A stretch of DNA of 10,844 bases from Suilimivivens sp964614185 (GTDB taxonomy: Bacteria > Bacillota > Clostridia > Lachnospirales > Lachnospiraceae). A program made the translations under genes and the position numbers. The stretch is taken from the NCBI GenBank assembly GCA_964614185.1, contig CAZTKJ010000081.1, forward strand, positions 1-10,844, written 5' to 3'. Below, in pieces: positions 1 to 6,641 of the stretch. Below the pieces are notes generated by a model that saw only the letters and a list, made by a program, of their open reading frames with translations, made no database searches and was not told where the DNA came from. The number at the start of each line of letters is the position of its first letter. The first letter of the stretch is position 1.

Positions 1-250
1 CCTCCAACTTTGCCGAGATGATGATAACGGGTGTGCTCTTGACAGAGCGCAGCTCTTTCAGCACTTCCTCTCCCGTTTTCAAGGGCAGCATCAAATCCAT
101 AAGAATAATGTTATAGTCACCCGACAACGCTTTTTCAAGTCCGTCAAGTCCGTTTTCGGCACTATCCGCAGAGTAGCCGCTTTTCGTTATGATACTGCAA
201 AGCAGACTGTTTATCGTTTTGTCGTCTTCTATTACGAGCACAGAGGGCAT
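1..250 (-). CDS. Two-component response regulator, receiver domain (C-terminus beyond left edge)
   Basis: Reading the minus strand from the ATG at 248-250 gives 83 codons of a CheY-like receiver domain before the window ends. Visible landmarks are the acidic pocket E8-D9-D10, the phospho-acceptor D52 in LMDLMLP, and S79 in VIIISAK, all at normal spacing. The conserved lysine of beta-5 and the output domain lie outside the window, so the DNA-binding class is not seen; an OmpR/PhoB-type regulator is the most common arrangement for this kind of receiver. An in-frame stop lies 45 bases upstream with no other ATG between, so the start is well supported. The ribosome binding site (GGTGAG, 3 bases from the ATG) is unusually close. 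A partner histidine kinase would be expected to the left of the window. Confidence 0.93.
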   Translation of the reverse strand, partial: MPSVLVIEDDKTINSLLCSIITKSGYSADSAENGLDGLEKALSGDYNIILMDLMLPLKTGEEVLKELRSVKSTPVIIISAKLE

Positions 251-291
251 GGTCTCACCGCTTTCTTTTGTTTTGAAGGATAACACTTACC

Positions 292-356
292 TATACAATT
301 TCATCATAGATCCGGTGAAAAATCAATATATATTGAACTTACTTGGGAATTGTATA
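292..356. repeat. Inverted repeat enclosing a 14-bp palindrome upstream of the response regulator
   Basis: TATACAATT at 292-300 is repeated exactly in inverted orientation as AATTGTATA at 348-356. Between them lies the perfect 14-bp palindrome TCAATATATATTGA at 323-336. The whole structure is in the 147-base gap between the AraC-type gene and the response regulator start, where the regulator's promoter must lie. I infer a candidate operator, possibly autoregulatory. AT-rich palindromes also occur by chance, and no clear -35/-10 pair was found here. Confidence 0.4.
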
Positions 357-397
357 AATATTCTGCTTTCATAGATTACTCTGCTTTTCCTGGCAGA

Positions 398-1705
398 TTA
401 TAATAAGCAAAGCTCCTCTCTATGCTCCAACAGCCGTATCAGCATATGCTCATTGATTTTGGCCAGGTCACTGTACTTCTCCATCTGAGAAAAATATGCG
501 ACACAAATCATCTGGATAGAAAGAACCACATAAGGAACAGCCTTCTTTTCCTCCTCCGTCATATGAACCACATCATCATATCCTTTCAGGATTTGCCGAT
601 ACAATGGCAGCCATTTCAAGATACACTCTTCCCGGTCCACAAAGTTTTCCGATAAAATCCCCGTAGCCGCATAACATGGGTCGAAGAGGCGGATGCAGTA
701 TTCCGATAGCTCAAAATCTGTGACGCCGGTCATGCTACCCTCCTCTATGAAAATATAGCTCAGGTTCATGTTCCGATGGATGACCTGCTTCGGCAGCTTT
801 TCATAAAAGGCTCCAAAATTCCGCTCATACTCTTTCACAAAAGAGAGGGGCAAATCCACCCTTTTCCGCGTCTTTTCCAGCGCCCATGTGCGCACAGAAT
901 CATATAGATGATTTTCCTGACAGATATCCGAATCCAGCCTGCATAGAGCCTGATGAAGCTTTCCTGTCATTTCTCCGAAGCGATATGCCATCTCCTCGTC
1001 CCCCTTGGTAAAAAGTGCTCTGGAATCGCAATGGGTTCCCGCTGCTTTCCGGCATAAAATGCAGAAGATATCCCCATCCTGCACCACCAACCTGCCATCC
1101 TTCGCAGAAACCGGCTCCGTAACATGAATGCCTGATTCCCTTAATGCCCTCGAAATATCTGCATGACGCTTCAACCCGCCCGGAATGGCCGAAATCTTCA
1201 GGATATATTCATCCCCTATCTGAAAATCGTTCTCAGAAACCCTGCCGCTCCCCTCATAATAAATTTCACTGACTGCTTCCTGTTCCATTCCCCAATGGGA
1301 TAAAAGTCCCTGAATCCCTTTCTTTGACAACATAATCTTTTCCTCCTGCTTTAAACAAATTTTATATGGTCTGGCAGGACGATGGTCTTTCAGATAATCA
1401 GAGGGACTACATCCATATTCCCGGCAGAAAGCCCTATAGAAACCGGCATAGGTATCAAAGCCGTATTCCAGCGCAATATCCAGCATTCTTCTTCCCGCTG
1501 AAATCTCACAGATGGCATGAGCAAGCCTTCTGCGCACCAGGTACTGCCTGATAGGCATGCCTGTGGCCTTCTTAAAAAGGTCGCTGTAATAAGCTTCAGA
1601 ATAGCCCGCCATTCTGCTTAAATCCTTCAAATGAATATCCGTCTTCAGGTTCTGTTCCATATAATCCAGTGCAAGCTGAATCCTGTCAAAATAATCTAAG
1701 ACCAT
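398..1705 (-). CDS. AraC-family regulator fused to a degenerate APH-like phosphotransferase domain
   Basis: A 435-residue two-part protein. Residues about 8-105 form an AraC/XylS DNA-binding domain with two helix-turn-helix units: first helices around 24-49 (IHLKDLSRMAGYSEAYYSDL), second around 73-105 with the family signature IALEYGFDTYAGFYRAF. Residues about 125-430 resemble an aminoglycoside/choline/homoserine kinase fold, with a possible ATP lysine in YILKI (K170), the Brenner-type loop at 308-319 and TDFEL at 329-333. The catalytic loop is H310-R-N-M-N-L-S-Y317, where active members have H-x-D-x4-N. Both the catalytic Asp and the Mg-binding Asn are therefore replaced (N312, Y317), so it is probably a ligand-binding sensor and not an enzyme. 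A good ribosome binding site (AAAGGCGG, 1711-1718) fixes the ATG at 1705. It is probably a single transcription unit. The small molecule sensed is unknown. Confidence 0.9.
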   Translation of the reverse strand: MVLDYFDRIQLALDYMEQNLKTDIHLKDLSRMAGYSEAYYSDLFKKATGMPIRQYLVRRRLAHAICEISAGRRMLDIALEYGFDTYAGFYRAFCREYGCSPSDYLKDHRPARPYKICLKQEEKIMLSKKGIQGLLSHWGMEQEAVSEIYYEGSGRVSENDFQIGDEYILKISAIPGGLKRHADISRALRESGIHVTEPVSAKDGRLVVQDGDIFCILCRKAAGTHCDSRALFTKGDEEMAYRFGEMTGKLHQALCRLDSDICQENHLYDSVRTWALEKTRKRVDLPLSFVKEYERNFGAFYEKLPKQVIHRNMNLSYIFIEEGSMTGVTDFELSEYCIRLFDPCYAATGILSENFVDREECILKWLPLYRQILKGYDDVVHMTEEEKKAVPYVVLSIQMICVAYFSQMEKYSDLAKINEHMLIRLLEHREELCLL

Positions 1706-1719
1706 CTTATCCGCCTTTC

Positions 1720-1746
1720 AAAAGTACTTCCTGCAGGAGTTCTTTT
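1720..1746 (-). promoter_or_regulatory. Imperfect 27-bp palindrome in the leader of the AraC-type gene
   Basis: AAAAG at 1720 and CTTTT at 1742-1746 flank the self-complementary core CCTGCAGG (1730-1737). The arms match except for one mismatch and one bulged base. It lies between the extended -10 (1752-1760) and the ribosome binding site, about at the expected transcription start. It could be an autoregulatory operator or an RNA hairpin in the short leader; the sequence alone does not decide. Confidence 0.4.
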
Positions 1747-1751
1747 ATGCT

Positions 1752-1760
1752 ATTCTAACA
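1752..1760 (-). promoter_or_regulatory. Possible extended -10 of the AraC-type gene
   Basis: On the minus strand TGT-TAGAAT is an extended -10 element (TG, one base, then a 5/6 match to TATAAT). No recognisable -35 exists at 16-18 bases, which is usual for extended -10 promoters or activator-dependent ones. Transcription would begin about at 1745. The rest of the 231-base gap between 1706 and 1936 shows no convincing gene or terminator. Confidence 0.35.
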
Positions 1761-1936
1761 TGGAATGCCGGGAAAACATTTCCGAAATCAGGATTTGGCA
1801 AAATCGCTGACCTACATCTCCTCCCCAAACACCTTTATGCCCTTTGCACTGACATGTAACAAGGGAACCCGGCAAACGTGTGATTCTACCTCTGCTTGGC
1901 TCCCTGGAAAGTATGCTTTCGCAAAACTGTATTCTT

Positions 1937-2662
1937 TCATTCTTTACTATATATATTTATCACTTTTACATTATTGATACTTATAACTGGTTTTCCTGAA
2001 CCTGATTCAAGTCCGTTTTTAAGTATGTTCTCTGAATCGTTTATTGTACCGCCCTGAAGTAAGTTTAATTCCATTCTCACATCATCAGGAAATCTATCCA
2101 AATAAACCGAGACACCTCTAAATATATTTGATTCTGAACCCTCCAGCGTGATATTGTGTTCCAAATAGTCCGCCTCTAAATCAAGATATACAAATGAGTT
2201 ATTTGCATGGATCAGTACATCTGAGTTAACAGTATATAAAGAAATTTGACTAAAATCGCCTGTTACTTCAATTTTTTCAAATTCTTTTTGAGGTATGTAA
2301 ATATTGAAGGAGCCAAGGATATTATTATCTTCCGCATTTTCCATCATAATGTTAATGTCAATCGTATCGCCATTCTCGTCACAATAAACTTTATATGTAT
2401 GGTCGGTATTCAAATCTCCATTATGAAATTCAAAGTACTCATGTTCACTCTGACTGATGACAATGGATCGGGCATTACCGCTTATATTAACATGATGAAT
2501 ATTTTCAGCCGTGATATCATCATATAATTTTTCTGTTCTGTCCTCAATCTGATGCACAACGTCCGAAGCAGTGCCGGACGATCCATCCGCCCGGGTAGTA
2601 CATCCGCTGATTGTAAAAATCATTATTACTGCAACAAACAACAATATCATTCTATATTTCAT
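1937..2662 (-). CDS. Lipoprotein, DUF4097/adhesin-like beta-rich exoprotein, third gene of the blaI-blaR1-like operon
   Basis: A 241-residue secreted lipoprotein. The N-terminus is a type II signal peptide (basic MKYR, hydrophobic 6-18, lipobox ISG-C21), so the mature protein should be lipid-anchored through Cys21 outside the membrane. Residues about 50-240 are a series of short beta-strand-like segments rich in I, V, N and S (for example INISGNARSIVIS-type strands and FNIYIP), which recalls the DUF4097 putative-adhesin or head-GIN solenoid proteins; this match is by style only. The ribosome binding site AAAGGTGAG is 8 bases before the ATG. It lies 72 bases downstream of the blaR1-like gene on the same strand with no terminator seen between, so I infer co-transcription and a possible role as ligand presenter or effector of that sensor. 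Its exact function is unknown. Confidence 0.8.
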   Translation of the reverse strand: MKYRMILLFVAVIMIFTISGCTTRADGSSGTASDVVHQIEDRTEKLYDDITAENIHHVNISGNARSIVISQSEHEYFEFHNGDLNTDHTYKVYCDENGDTIDINIMMENAEDNNILGSFNIYIPQKEFEKIEVTGDFSQISLYTVNSDVLIHANNSFVYLDLEADYLEHNITLEGSESNIFRGVSVYLDRFPDDVRMELNLLQGGTINDSENILKNGLESGSGKPVISINNVKVINIYSKE

Positions 2663-2734
2663 AACATAATCTCACCTTTCTCAATTCCATTGACATCCAT
2701 GCCCACAAGCTCCTGCCTTGAGAGTAGTAATGAT

Positions 2735-4735
2735 TTAATTGATCATATTAAGTTTGTTATCGACAAGCCATTGAATATCATCTTCAAATATGGTTTTATA
2801 CCTTAATGCAATTTCCATGTCTGACGGATCGATTCCATTCGTAGTATATGCAAAAGAAATTTTATACTGCCATTCTCCCGGATATACATTTAATTCAGTA
2901 TCTATGTCAACCGCATTTTCTATATCTGTTCCTTTTTTATAAAAAGAATAGGCGACTTTACCTGTTGGGTCATATACTTCAAAACTTACAAAGGAATCAG
3001 GCGTCCAACTGTCACGGCCAGTTCCATCTATAAGATTTTTTAGAATAATTGTAATATCTATACTATTATCATGGTTCACATAAAAGCTGGTTCCTCGCCC
3101 GCCTATTACCGTTGGCATAGCTTGTTCTGAAAAGGAAACACCTGTATTCACTATATAGCCATTTTGAATATCCTCTTTCGTTTGCTCGTAAGTTCTATAA
3201 TGATCATATATCTGACCAGACAACGGAGAATCAGCCTCAATTTCAGCAGATGATACTTCCGTATCAGATACAAACCCCCATACAAATGGAGCAATCAGCC
3301 TTGCGGTTACAGATGTTTTTTCAGCCGGCGTTTGATTTGTGCTTAACCGCACATGCCAAGTACCGGGATATACAACATCTGTCACCATAATCATATCCTT
3401 TCCATATAGATACTCTTGACTTCCTGATTTAAATCCATCTTGATTAAATGTATATGTCCGTACCACTTCACCATTTGGATCAATTACTTCAAGCGTTCTG
3501 TGACTATCCCCATCGACAACCGCATTTAACTGAATTTTGGCATCATCTTCTGTGATGTTAATTGCAACATCTTTGGTTGTTATCTCTTCACCTTGTTGAA
3601 AGCCGATAATTTCGACCGAATGTGTACGTAAAGAAACGGTATCCGTCCCGGCATTGAGATTTGTCCGATTATGTGTATTAGCTGCATATGCTCCTAAAAA
3701 AGTAGATCCACAAACAAGCATAGCCGTAAAAAACAAGGATATAAAAATACCCCATTTAGGTATTCTCTTAAAATTCATAATTGCATCCAGTCTTTCTTTC
3801 AATAATTCCTTACTTTCGTTCAATGTGAGAGAAACCAAAGAATCCTTGTAACTTCCACCAAACCCTATGGCATTTAGCAGGGTATCACCATAGGCTCTCT
3901 GCCCCTGTGTGTCAAGCCCCCGTATGACAGCTTCATCACAGGAGAGTTCACAAACCCTGCCTATTTCTCTGCGCATCAAGTAAACAAACGGATTAAACCA
4001 ATGTACACAGACGGTAAACTGTACCAGCCATTTATAAAACATATCCCGCCGTTTGAAATGCATCAGTTCATGCAAGATTGTATAGTCAAAATCCGTAGGC
4101 GGCAGTTCGGCAGTAGGGAGTATAATGCAGGGGCTGAAAAAACCAATCAGCAATGGAGAGGAAATCAGATTATTTGTGTATAGCTCCACCGAGGTTTTTA
4201 TCTGGTTTCGCTCCACCAATTTTCCAAACTGTTCCAATAAATCAATATCTGCTACTTCCATGCAACCGGACCGAAGGTATTTAACAAAGTCTTGATAGAT
4301 CGTGATTTTTCGAATAAACAGGATGAGCGCTGTCACCAACCAGCCAATCCAGAGGTTTTGCCATACCACAGTTACTATGTTTCTGACGAAACTATTGGCC
4401 GATTCCATCGGCACCCTTTGTTCACTATGCAGATTATTTTGCTCATCTATTACCTCATCTGCTTTAGGTTTATCAACTATACCGCCCTGCCATGTATAAG
4501 GGGAAACTATCTCCGTCTGTTCCGCTGTCTTGTCAATTCCTTGAAAAAGCATTGTCATCAGGTTTGTTTCCGGCGCAAATGGAAGAAGCAGACGAGCGAC
4601 TACCACGAGCCAAATATAATACTGCCACCGTTTGCTCAACCGCTCTTTGAGCAGGGAGCAAAGCAGGAAAAGCAAAAGGATCAGCAGCGCTCCGGAGAAG
4701 GAAAGCGACAAAACTACTTTCAGTATTTCATTCAT
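2735..4735 (-). CDS. BlaR1-like M56-family membrane metalloprotease with a duplicated non-penicillin extracellular sensor
   Basis: A 666-residue membrane sensor-protease. Predicted membrane helices lie at about 8-29, 37-53, 126-142 and 329-351. The M56 zinc site is H222-E-L-M-H226, with the probable third ligand E263 in CELSCDEAV, on the cytoplasmic loop as in BlaR1/MecR1. After the last helix the extracellular part (about 355-666) differs from BlaR1: I find no S-x-x-K, S-x-N or KTG penicillin-binding motifs. It contains two similar segments instead: about 415-465 (VIDPNGEVVRTYTF, then VVYPGTWHVRLS) and about 586-628 (VYDPTGKVAYSFY, then NVYPGEWQYKISF), which suggests a duplicated beta-sandwich-like domain. 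The start overlaps the repressor stop by four bases (ATGA), so translation is coupled. By analogy it should sense an extracellular signal and trigger cleavage of the BlaI-like repressor. The signal is unknown; the protease assignment is firm. Confidence 0.93.
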   Translation of the reverse strand: MNEILKVVLSLSFSGALLILLLFLLCSLLKERLSKRWQYYIWLVVVARLLLPFAPETNLMTMLFQGIDKTAEQTEIVSPYTWQGGIVDKPKADEVIDEQNNLHSEQRVPMESANSFVRNIVTVVWQNLWIGWLVTALILFIRKITIYQDFVKYLRSGCMEVADIDLLEQFGKLVERNQIKTSVELYTNNLISSPLLIGFFSPCIILPTAELPPTDFDYTILHELMHFKRRDMFYKWLVQFTVCVHWFNPFVYLMRREIGRVCELSCDEAVIRGLDTQGQRAYGDTLLNAIGFGGSYKDSLVSLTLNESKELLKERLDAIMNFKRIPKWGIFISLFFTAMLVCGSTFLGAYAANTHNRTNLNAGTDTVSLRTHSVEIIGFQQGEEITTKDVAINITEDDAKIQLNAVVDGDSHRTLEVIDPNGEVVRTYTFNQDGFKSGSQEYLYGKDMIMVTDVVYPGTWHVRLSTNQTPAEKTSVTARLIAPFVWGFVSDTEVSSAEIEADSPLSGQIYDHYRTYEQTKEDIQNGYIVNTGVSFSEQAMPTVIGGRGTSFYVNHDNSIDITIILKNLIDGTGRDSWTPDSFVSFEVYDPTGKVAYSFYKKGTDIENAVDIDTELNVYPGEWQYKISFAYTTNGIDPSDMEIALRYKTIFEDDIQWLVDNKLNMIN

Positions 4736-5109
4736 TTATCGCGTTCACCACCCTTCCAATGTTTCCTCAAATCCTCGTAATCATCGGGGGAAAGTAGGTC
4801 CTTTTGAATAAGCGTAGAAACAAGACCTTTTGCATTACCCTCATAAAGTTTATCAAGCAGAGTTTTGGTCTGCGCCTCTTGATAGTCCGTCTCTGAAACA
4901 ACCGCAATATATTGATTGCGGAAACCTGTTTTACTTGCTTTCAAAAAACCTTTATTAGCCAGACGCGAGAGCAAAGTTATAATTGTGTTTTTCGTCCACG
5001 GAGTTCCTTTATCTTCTAACGCCTTGATGATTTCCGCATATAGAGCTGTGCCATCGTTAGCCCATATAATTTTCATGAGTTCCAATTCGTAATCTGATAT
5101 TTGTTGCAT
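4732..5109 (-). CDS. BlaI/MecI/CopY-family winged-helix repressor
   Basis: A 125-residue repressor of the penicillinase-repressor family. The winged helix-turn-helix spans about residues 1-75, starting ISDYELELMKIIW, with recognition helix WTKNTIITLLSRLANKGFL. The C-terminal 45 residues form the dimerisation helices, which in BlaI/MecI carry the site cut on induction. I place the start at the ATG 5107-5109 and not at the in-frame ATG four codons earlier (5119-5121). GGAGG at 5115-5119 sits 5 bases before the later ATG, and it overlaps the earlier one, which has no ribosome binding site of its own. The gene is first in an operon with the blaR1-like gene (ATGA overlap). It probably binds the TACA-N3-TGTA sites upstream and represses its own operon, as known for the family. 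Confidence 0.93.
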   Translation of the reverse strand: MQQISDYELELMKIIWANDGTALYAEIIKALEDKGTPWTKNTIITLLSRLANKGFLKASKTGFRNQYIAVVSETDYQEAQTKTLLDKLYEGNAKGLVSTLIQKDLLSPDDYEDLRKHWKGGERDK

Positions 5110-5186
5110 ATTAACCTCCATTCTTGCCAGCAGCCCGCAAATTTGGGCGTAAGTACAAATTTGTGTGTGAAAAATTTATTTTTCAC
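5073..5186 (-). CDS. Possible 37-codon leader ORF overlapping the blaI-like start
   Basis: A GTG at 5184-5186 has a perfect AAGGAGG (5192-5198) five bases upstream, the best ribosome binding site in this control region. The frame runs 37 codons to TGA at 5073-5075 and ends inside the blaI-like gene in another frame. The peptide begins MKNKFFTHKFVL and has a basic/aromatic N-terminus with the motif KF three times (residues 4-5, 9-10, 15-16). The GTG lies in the 5' arm of a perfect hairpin (5165-5188), so its translation could depend on structure. Ribosomes leaving this frame would have passed the repressor's own binding site, which allows translational coupling. I do not recognise the peptide; it could instead be a remnant of a former gene joined to this promoter. 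Reality is uncertain. Confidence 0.35.
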   Translation of the reverse strand: MKNKFFTHKFVLTPKFAGCWQEWRLICNKYQITNWNS

Positions 5187-5188
5187 AC
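5165..5188 (-). promoter_or_regulatory. Perfect 10-bp stem hairpin in the leader of the blaI-like operon
   Basis: GTGTGAAAAA (5165-5174) and TTTTTCACAC (5179-5188) are exact inverted copies around a 4-base TTTA loop. In the minus-strand transcript the hairpin immediately follows AAGGAGG and contains the GTG start of the leader ORF. It could modulate initiation there or serve as a DNA operator. Two 8-bp palindromes CAAATTTG follow at 5156-5163 and 5138-5145, spaced 18 bases apart. Confidence 0.6.
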
Positions 5189-5206
5189 TATCCTCCTTAT
5201 GTAGAT

Positions 5207-5217
5207 TACATTTTGTA
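5207..5217. promoter_or_regulatory. BlaI-type operator O2 (perfect TACA-N3-TGTA)
   Basis: TACATTTTGTA is a perfect dyad of the TACA/TGTA half-sites typical of BlaI, MecI and CopY operators, here with a 3-base centre where the classical sites have 2. It lies just after the expected transcription start of the blaI-like operon (about 5221), so a bound dimer would block promoter clearance. Confidence 0.6.
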
Positions 5218-5227
5218 CTCCACTGTC

Positions 5228-5256
5228 AGGATAACATTTTGTACTCCAGATGTCAA
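5228..5256 (-). promoter_or_regulatory. Sigma-A promoter of the blaI-blaR1-like operon, with operator O1 in the spacer
   Basis: Minus strand: TTGACA (5251-5256), 17-base spacer, then TATCCT (5228-5233) preceded by TG and one base, i.e. a perfect -35 with an extended -10. The spacer holds TACAAAATGTT (5233-5243), a one-mismatch copy of the BlaI-type dyad, so repressor and RNA polymerase would compete. The block TGGAGTACAAAATGT occurs twice (5234-5248 and 5208-5222), each time preceded by TGACA with a one-base difference, giving a 26-bp tandem promoter/operator repeat. Confidence 0.75.
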
Positions 5257-5388
5257 TGGTGATATGCGTAGGAGTAAGCATCCCCAAAAACACCTGTTTT
5301 CAGATTAGCTTACAAATTACCTCTAAGTCCCCCGCTTTCCAAGTCATTTCCGTTATCAAGCCGCCCTGTCTGTCTATGAAAATGACAA

Positions 5389-5428
5389 ACCGCCGCATAT
5401 GGAGTAAATCCATAGCGGCGGTCTTTTT
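5389..5428. terminator. Strong intrinsic terminator hairpin, best U-tract on the plus strand
   Basis: ACCGCCGC (5389-5396), one bulged A, TATGGA (5398-5403), loop GTAAA, TCCATA (5409-5414) and GCGGCGGT (5415-5422) form a 14-bp stem. CTTTTT follows on the plus strand. On the minus strand the tail is TTTGTCATTTTC, weaker but usable. No plus-strand gene lies upstream within 265 bases. The likely role is ending the minus-strand sigma/anti-sigma operon, whose last stop is at 5529, or insulating the blaI-like promoter. An unrecognised plus-strand transcript is the alternative. The stretch 5257-5528 holds nothing else convincing. Confidence 0.75.
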
Positions 5429-5528
5429 CGCCATTATTTTTTAATATCCTTTACAAAATAGTTCTCGGCATTAAACGGGATTATCGGTCACACAAAACTA
5501 AAGTATAATCTCATATCCAATTATCATT

Positions 5529-6128
5529 TCAGTTGCTTACCCAACTATTAGGATCTTCATATCTATGATAACCTGCAGCATAACCGCCTCTATATTTTAC
5601 CGTCACATACATAGTTTTTTCACCCTCCTTTACGAGTTTCACATAGCAAACGCCGTCTACAAACTTATCTGTAATATTAACTTTTTGGTCAAGCCAATAA
5701 ACCCAGACAGAACCGTCATCTTCATATTCTACATCCGGCATCGTCAGATACTCCATTAGTTCTTCCTCTGACATGGGTATTTCGCTTCCATCAGGTGCAA
5801 ATTCAACGCCGCCTCCAGCCCTAAACTGCTCATTTCCGTTGGCATCAGTATATCCCATACTATAAGTTCCAGCTTCGTCAAACTGAATAGTTACATTTGT
5901 ACAATCTCCATGAATCCATACCTGAATCGTGCGCTGAATGCCACCTACATCCATGGCATATGTAACTGTGGCACTCGCCATAAATATTACACAGGCAGCA
6001 ATAGAAGCCGCTATTGTTTTAACGAAATGTTGTTTTCTTATTCTTTTCACTTTTTCTACCTCCAAAGAAAATTCATTAGCTGGACGAACTACCGAAAATG
6101 CTTTCTTATATTTTTCTTTATTCGTCAT
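5529..6128 (-). CDS. Single-pass membrane protein, putative anti-sigma factor or ECF target
   Basis: A 199-residue protein with a basic cytoplasmic N-terminus (1-35, starting MTNKEKYKKAFSVVRP), one membrane segment at about 37-58, and an extracellular domain of about 140 residues with acidic loops and many tyrosines and tryptophans. Its start overlaps the sigma gene by 11 bases, and AAGGAGG for its translation lies within the last codons of that gene, so the two are coupled. This arrangement is typical of ECF sigma factors with their membrane anti-sigma partners. No zinc-binding ZAS motif (HxxxCxxC) is visible, so the sigma-binding part would be the short N-terminal segment. The domain after the membrane segment starts VGGIQRTIQVWIHG, which I recall as a recurring Clostridial style but cannot name. 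Anti-sigma function is inferred from context only. Confidence 0.8.
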   Translation of the reverse strand: MTNKEKYKKAFSVVRPANEFSLEVEKVKRIRKQHFVKTIAASIAACVIFMASATVTYAMDVGGIQRTIQVWIHGDCTNVTIQFDEAGTYSMGYTDANGNEQFRAGGGVEFAPDGSEIPMSEEELMEYLTMPDVEYEDDGSVWVYWLDQKVNITDKFVDGVCYVKLVKEGEKTMYVTVKYRGGYAAGYHRYEDPNSWVSN

Positions 6129-6600
6129 ATCCCCAGTCCTCCTTTAAAGTGCTTCGAAGCAATAATCTTCCTCTTAACAATCTGACTTTCACATTACTCT
6201 GTGTCAGCTTCAATATATCCGCAATTTGATTTACAGAATAATCCTCATAATAAAACAAGTGAATCACTATACGGTACTTTTCAGGCAAATTCATCACCGC
6301 CTCAAAAAGTTCAGAGGAATCCTCTGACTCGAAAACCAATGTTTGTATGTAATCCTCCAGCGGCAATGAATTTCGTCTGAAAAAAGTATTGCGTTTGTTT
6401 TTTGCCTTGTTGATCACTACTCGAAGCAGCCATGCTCGAATATGCTGCTCGGATTCAAACTCCTTTTTTTGAGACCAATACTGAATGAATGCATCCTGAA
6501 CAGCATCTTCGGCATCCTGCGTGTTTTTACATATACTAAAAGCCATGACATAAAGGTTGCTTCGATATTTTTCAATTATCATCTCTACTGGTAGTTTCAT
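6118..6600 (-). CDS. ECF-type RNA polymerase sigma factor
   Basis: A 160-residue sigma-70 family factor of the extracytoplasmic-function group. Region 2 is clear (YVMAFSICKNTQDAEDAVQDAF, then AWLLRVVINKAKN), as is region 4 near the C-terminus (LPEKYRIVIHLFYYEDYSVNQIADIL, then QSNVKVRLLRGR); region 3 is absent, as usual. The frame is open to a GTG at 6634-6636, but I choose ATG 6598-6600. AAAGGAG sits 7 bases before it, and the likely transcription start falls at about 6635, which excludes the GTG. A membrane partner follows with an 11-base overlap. It probably controls its own operon through the TGTAACC-type promoter upstream. The signal and regulon are unknown. Confidence 0.93.
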   Translation of the reverse strand: MKLPVEMIIEKYRSNLYVMAFSICKNTQDAEDAVQDAFIQYWSQKKEFESEQHIRAWLLRVVINKAKNKRNTFFRRNSLPLEDYIQTLVFESEDSSELFEAVMNLPEKYRIVIHLFYYEDYSVNQIADILKLTQSNVKVRLLRGRLLLRSTLKEDWGYDE

Positions 6601-6641
6601 AAGCATGCTCCTTTGTTCTTTTGAAAAGCCTTTCACTAATA

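Noticed and set aside
1765..1977. Plus-strand 70-codon frame in the gap between the AraC-type and lipoprotein genes.
   Set aside because: No ribosome binding site or domain, and it runs into the lipoprotein gene on the opposite strand.
4292..4780. Plus-strand 162-codon open frame.
   Set aside because: It is antisense to the well-supported blaR1-like gene, has no recognisable domain, and its composition is that of a shadow frame.
2735..5109. Beta-lactam resistance locus.
   Set aside because: There is no beta-lactamase or PBP gene, and the sensor lacks penicillin-binding motifs; only the regulatory architecture is shared.
5119..5121. First in-frame ATG of the blaI-like gene as the start codon.
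   Set aside because: GGAGG overlaps this ATG and is correctly spaced for the ATG at 5107-5109.
5300..5434. Minus-strand 44-codon ORF starting MAKKTAAMDLL.
   Set aside because: The only possible ribosome binding site is 12 bases away, and much of its 5' part is the terminator hairpin; coding is not supported, although it cannot be excluded.
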